A stretch of 42,367 nt of DNA. Source: Clostridiales bacterium (GTDB lineage: Bacteria > Bacillota > Clostridia > Oscillospirales > CAG-272). The stretch covers positions 1 through 42,367 of the forward strand of contig JAAYQM010000048.1 in the NCBI GenBank assembly GCA_012519315.1, written 5' to 3'. Positions 39,850-42,367 of the stretch are shown piece by piece; position 1 is the stretch's first letter, and each line of letters starts with the position of its first letter. The position numbers and the translations under genes are program-made. The notes under the pieces are model-generated. The model had not been told where the DNA came from, ran no database searches, and worked only from the letters and a program-made list of their open reading frames with translations.

Positions 39850-40647
39850 TTATAATTTGTTTTTAAGCTCCGATGCTGTTTTTATCAGAAGCTCGGCATA
39901 TTTCTCTATAATGTCATCAGTAAAGCGCAAAGATGGTCCGGAAGCACTGATAGCACCGTTTAGGTTGCCTTTGCGATCAAGTATCGGTACCGATACGCAT
40001 TTAACGCCGTATTCGTGCTCCATGTTATCAATGGAATAACCTCGTTTTCTTGTTATTGCGATTTCCTTTTTCATTTCCTCATAGTCGGTAATTGTAGTGT
40101 CTGTAAATCTTTTTATATCGGATTCGAGCATAACGCTTTTGATAAAGCTGTCCTCACACATTGAAAGCAGAGCTTTTCCCAGCCCCGTGCAGTATAGCGG
40201 GGCGGTTATTCCATTGACAAAAGGCATAAAACGCGAAGGCGAAGGGAAGACCGCATCAAGATATATAGCGCTGTTTTGACTTAAAATGGCGTAATAAATA
40301 GTTTCGGGAATATCTCGGGAGAGGTCCAGCAGAGCTTCATGTATAATTTCGGTATCTGTTAAATGTCTTGAAACAATGTAGGATTTGTCCAGAAACTTAA
40401 AACCCAATCGGTATTTACCGTTTTGATTGTTTTTTTGAATATATCCCGATAATTCGAATGTTAATAAAATGTTGTATATATTGCTTTTATAAAGGCCTGT
40501 AACCCGGCTAAGGTCAGAGATACCCCATTCGGGATTTTCTTCGGTAAAATACTCTAAAATATCAAGCGCTTTTTTAAGAGACTTAACATACGTTGTTTTT
40601 TTATATGTATCTTGATTACCTATATTATTTATAGAATCCATATACAT
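39850..40647 (-). CDS. IclR-family transcriptional regulator
   Basis: SLKKALDILEYFTEENPEWGISDLSRVTGLYKSNIYNILLTFELSGYIQKN and ITAPLYCTGLGKALLS...KRGYSIDNMEHEYGVKCVSVPILDRKGNLNGAISASGP. Confidence 0.93.
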   Translation of the reverse strand: MYMDSINNIGNQDTYKKTTYVKSLKKALDILEYFTEENPEWGISDLSRVTGLYKSNIYNILLTFELSGYIQKNNQNGKYRLGFKFLDKSYIVSRHLTDTEIIHEALLDLSRDIPETIYYAILSQNSAIYLDAVFPSPSRFMPFVNGITAPLYCTGLGKALLSMCEDSFIKSVMLESDIKRFTDTTITDYEEMKKEIAITRKRGYSIDNMEHEYGVKCVSVPILDRKGNLNGAISASGPSLRFTDDIIEKYAELLIKTASELKNKL

Positions 40648-40782
40648 CGCTCCAGAAGGTTACTTTATCGTTATTATAACACATCAAATTTCAATGTCAA
40701 GAAAAACGCCGGAACCTTTCTATATAAAAACCATGACGATAAATATTCAGAAAAAATTGTATATATATTAATTAAAGAGATA

Positions 40783-40811
40783 TTGACATAGGATTTACAA
40801 AATGATATACT
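40783..40811 (+). promoter_or_regulatory. Near-consensus sigma-A promoter upstream of the DapA-family gene
   Basis: TTGACA - 17 nt - TATACT. Confidence 0.72.
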
Positions 40812-40864
40812 ATAAACAGCAAAACGGTGTTCTTCAATAAAGAACGATATGGAGTGTTTAAAAT

Positions 40865-41821
40865 ATGAAAAGTATTAATCAAGGAACGTATCCTACCATG
40901 ATTACGCCCTTTACTAAGGATAGAAAGGTAGACTATACAGCGGTTGAAAATCTTGTCGAATGGTATTGGGAAAAAAACTGTGACGGCATTTTTGCATCCT
41001 GCCAGTCAAGTGAGATTTGGTACCTGCCATTGGAAGACAGAGTAAAGTTGGCGAAGGTAGTTGCTGATAAAGCAAACACCCTTTCTCGTGAGTCCGGGGA
41101 GCATAAAAGAATGTCAATTGTCGCATCAGGTCATGTTTCGGAAAGTTTTGATGATCAGGTTTATGAGCTTAGAGCGGTCGCTGAAACAGGGGTAGATGCG
41201 GTTGTTTTAATATCTAATAGAATGGATATAGAAAACACATCTGACGAGCGCTGGATAGAGGATACACAAAAGCTTATAGACGCGCTTCCGGACTGGGTCA
41301 ATTTTGGAATATATGAATGTCCAAAACCTTATAAGCGCCTACTTACTCCTAAAATGATAAAATGGATTAGCGAAACGGGACGTTTTTCCTTTATAAAGGA
41401 TACCTGCTGTGATTTGAAAATTATTAAGGAGAGATTAAAGCTGCTTGAAGGGTCTGCTGTCCAACTTTTTAATGCAAATTCACAAACGCTACTCGGCTCT
41501 CTTCGTTCGGGGGCACATGGTTTTTGCGGAGTTATGTCTAACTTCCATCCACAGCTTTATGTATGGCTGTGCGAAAACTTTAAAGAGGATCCGGACACTG
41601 CCGAATACATTCAAAGTGTGTTAGGCATCTCTGCTTTTGTTGAGAATGTATTGGCGTATCCCGTAATAGCTAAATATCATTTGGATAGACACGAGGGTGT
41701 CAATATGGAAATGTTTTCTCTCTCAAGAGATTGCAACGAGCTTACCGATTATCAGAAAGGTTGTATTGACCAGTTGAACACATTGATAACCGTGGTAGTT
41801 GAGGGTCTGGATATCGCATAA
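40865..41821 (+). CDS. Dihydrodipicolinate synthase / N-acetylneuraminate lyase superfamily protein
   Basis: GTYPTMITPFTKDRKVDYTAVENLVEWYWEKNCDGIFASCQSSEIWYLPLEDRVKLAKVV, FGIYECPKPYKRLL and FIKDTCCD (Schiff-base Lys region). Confidence 0.88.
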   Translation: MKSINQGTYPTMITPFTKDRKVDYTAVENLVEWYWEKNCDGIFASCQSSEIWYLPLEDRVKLAKVVADKANTLSRESGEHKRMSIVASGHVSESFDDQVYELRAVAETGVDAVVLISNRMDIENTSDERWIEDTQKLIDALPDWVNFGIYECPKPYKRLLTPKMIKWISETGRFSFIKDTCCDLKIIKERLKLLEGSAVQLFNANSQTLLGSLRSGAHGFCGVMSNFHPQLYVWLCENFKEDPDTAEYIQSVLGISAFVENVLAYPVIAKYHLDRHEGVNMEMFSLSRDCNELTDYQKGCIDQLNTLITVVVEGLDIA

Positions 41822-42056
41822 GTATTCTACATATAAATAACATCGCTTACTGGAGATAAAATATAAAAAAGTTGCAGCTAACGCAATGACGTTCTTCTTA
41901 TCAGCATAGGAAACAGCATATAGTCCGCACTTACTACACACAGGATTTTGCAGGAGTGGGAGAGGTTGCCGCTGATTGTCCGGGTGAAAACAGTTTAACA
42001 AATGGAGAAAAAGATGTGAAAAACGTTGATATTATGACATTTTAGAGGGAATAACC

Positions 42057-42195
42057 ATGTATGCCATGGGAGACAGTTATTGGACACTCTTTTGGCTGGA
42101 TAAATGCAAGGCCTTCACTTTTAGCAGACAAATACAGCATGAATTATATAAATGACGGTGTCGACTCGATACAATTGATTTTCGGTTGTGAGTAA
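42057..42195 (+). pseudogene. Possible frameshifted SGNH-hydrolase remnant
   Basis: Frame a reads MYAMGDSYW (GDS block); frame b continues with WINARPSLLADKYSMNYINDGVDSIQLIFGCE*, resembling the next SGNH segment (W..LLAxKYxMxYxNxGxxG). Confidence 0.4.
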
Positions 42196-42240
42196 GTCAC
42201 AGAAGAGGAGGCTCACATTTGTTATACTTTTTATATAACA

Positions 42241-42367
42241 AGGCTCTGTAAAGTTAAAATGAAAGAATAGCTCTCAAAATCGTAGATTTTCAGGCTGCCA
42301 CGAGGAAATACTTCTGTTTTTGCTTTTTAGTAAGCTTTAGACCAGCAACCTGAGCTGGAGTTTGACC
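42241..42367 (-). mobile_element. End of an insertion sequence truncated by the window edge (transposase C-terminus plus terminal repeat-like sequence)
   Basis: Minus-strand frame from the window edge to the stop at 42290 reads GQTPAQVAGLKLTKKQKQKYFLVAA*, resembling the GKTPAE.AGI C-terminus of DDE transposases. GGCTCTGTAAAGTT at 42242 resembles IS6-type inverted-repeat ends. Confidence 0.5.

Noticed and set aside
39545-40039. 164-aa plus-strand ORF
   Set aside because: Half of it is antisense to the IclR gene and the rest overlaps the IS21 remnant; no protein-like pattern.

Overview
This window looks like the replication-origin region of a Firmicutes/Clostridia-type chromosome, joined to an accessory segment on the right. 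All calls come from reading the sequence and the supplied ORF track; no searches were run. From left to right: (i) the end of a pyrimidine operon, pyrC(partial)-pyrF-pyrK-pyrD-pyrE-like (+); (ii) a minus-strand block that, read in transcription order, is dnaA-dnaN-recF-remB-gyrB-gyrA-lipoprotein-recA-recX-rimO-pgsA; (iii) a plus-strand block of an MNT/HEPN pair, galactokinase, membrane protein, WalJ-like MBL, rlmH, WG-repeat surface protein, mnmG, rsmG, Noc/ParB, rbfA, DHH phosphoesterase, DUF1836 (-), SGNH hydrolase, PAP2 and tRNA-Trp(CCA); (iv) after the tRNA, an accessory segment with an MBL-fold lipoprotein, an AraC regulator, two paralogous secreted/surface proteins flanking a 41-aa micro-ORF and an orphan solute-binding lipoprotein, an IS21 istA remnant, an IclR regulator divergent from a DapA-family aldolase, a decayed SGNH-like ORF, and an IS end truncated at the window edge. 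Main points for follow-up: an in-frame TGA in rimO with an intact TRAM-like domain downstream; the paralog/micro-ORF/SBP locus; a DnaA-trio-like origin element in the dnaA-dnaN gap; rlmH with no canonical start for its conserved N-terminus; and a divergent MNT/HEPN pair next to dnaA.
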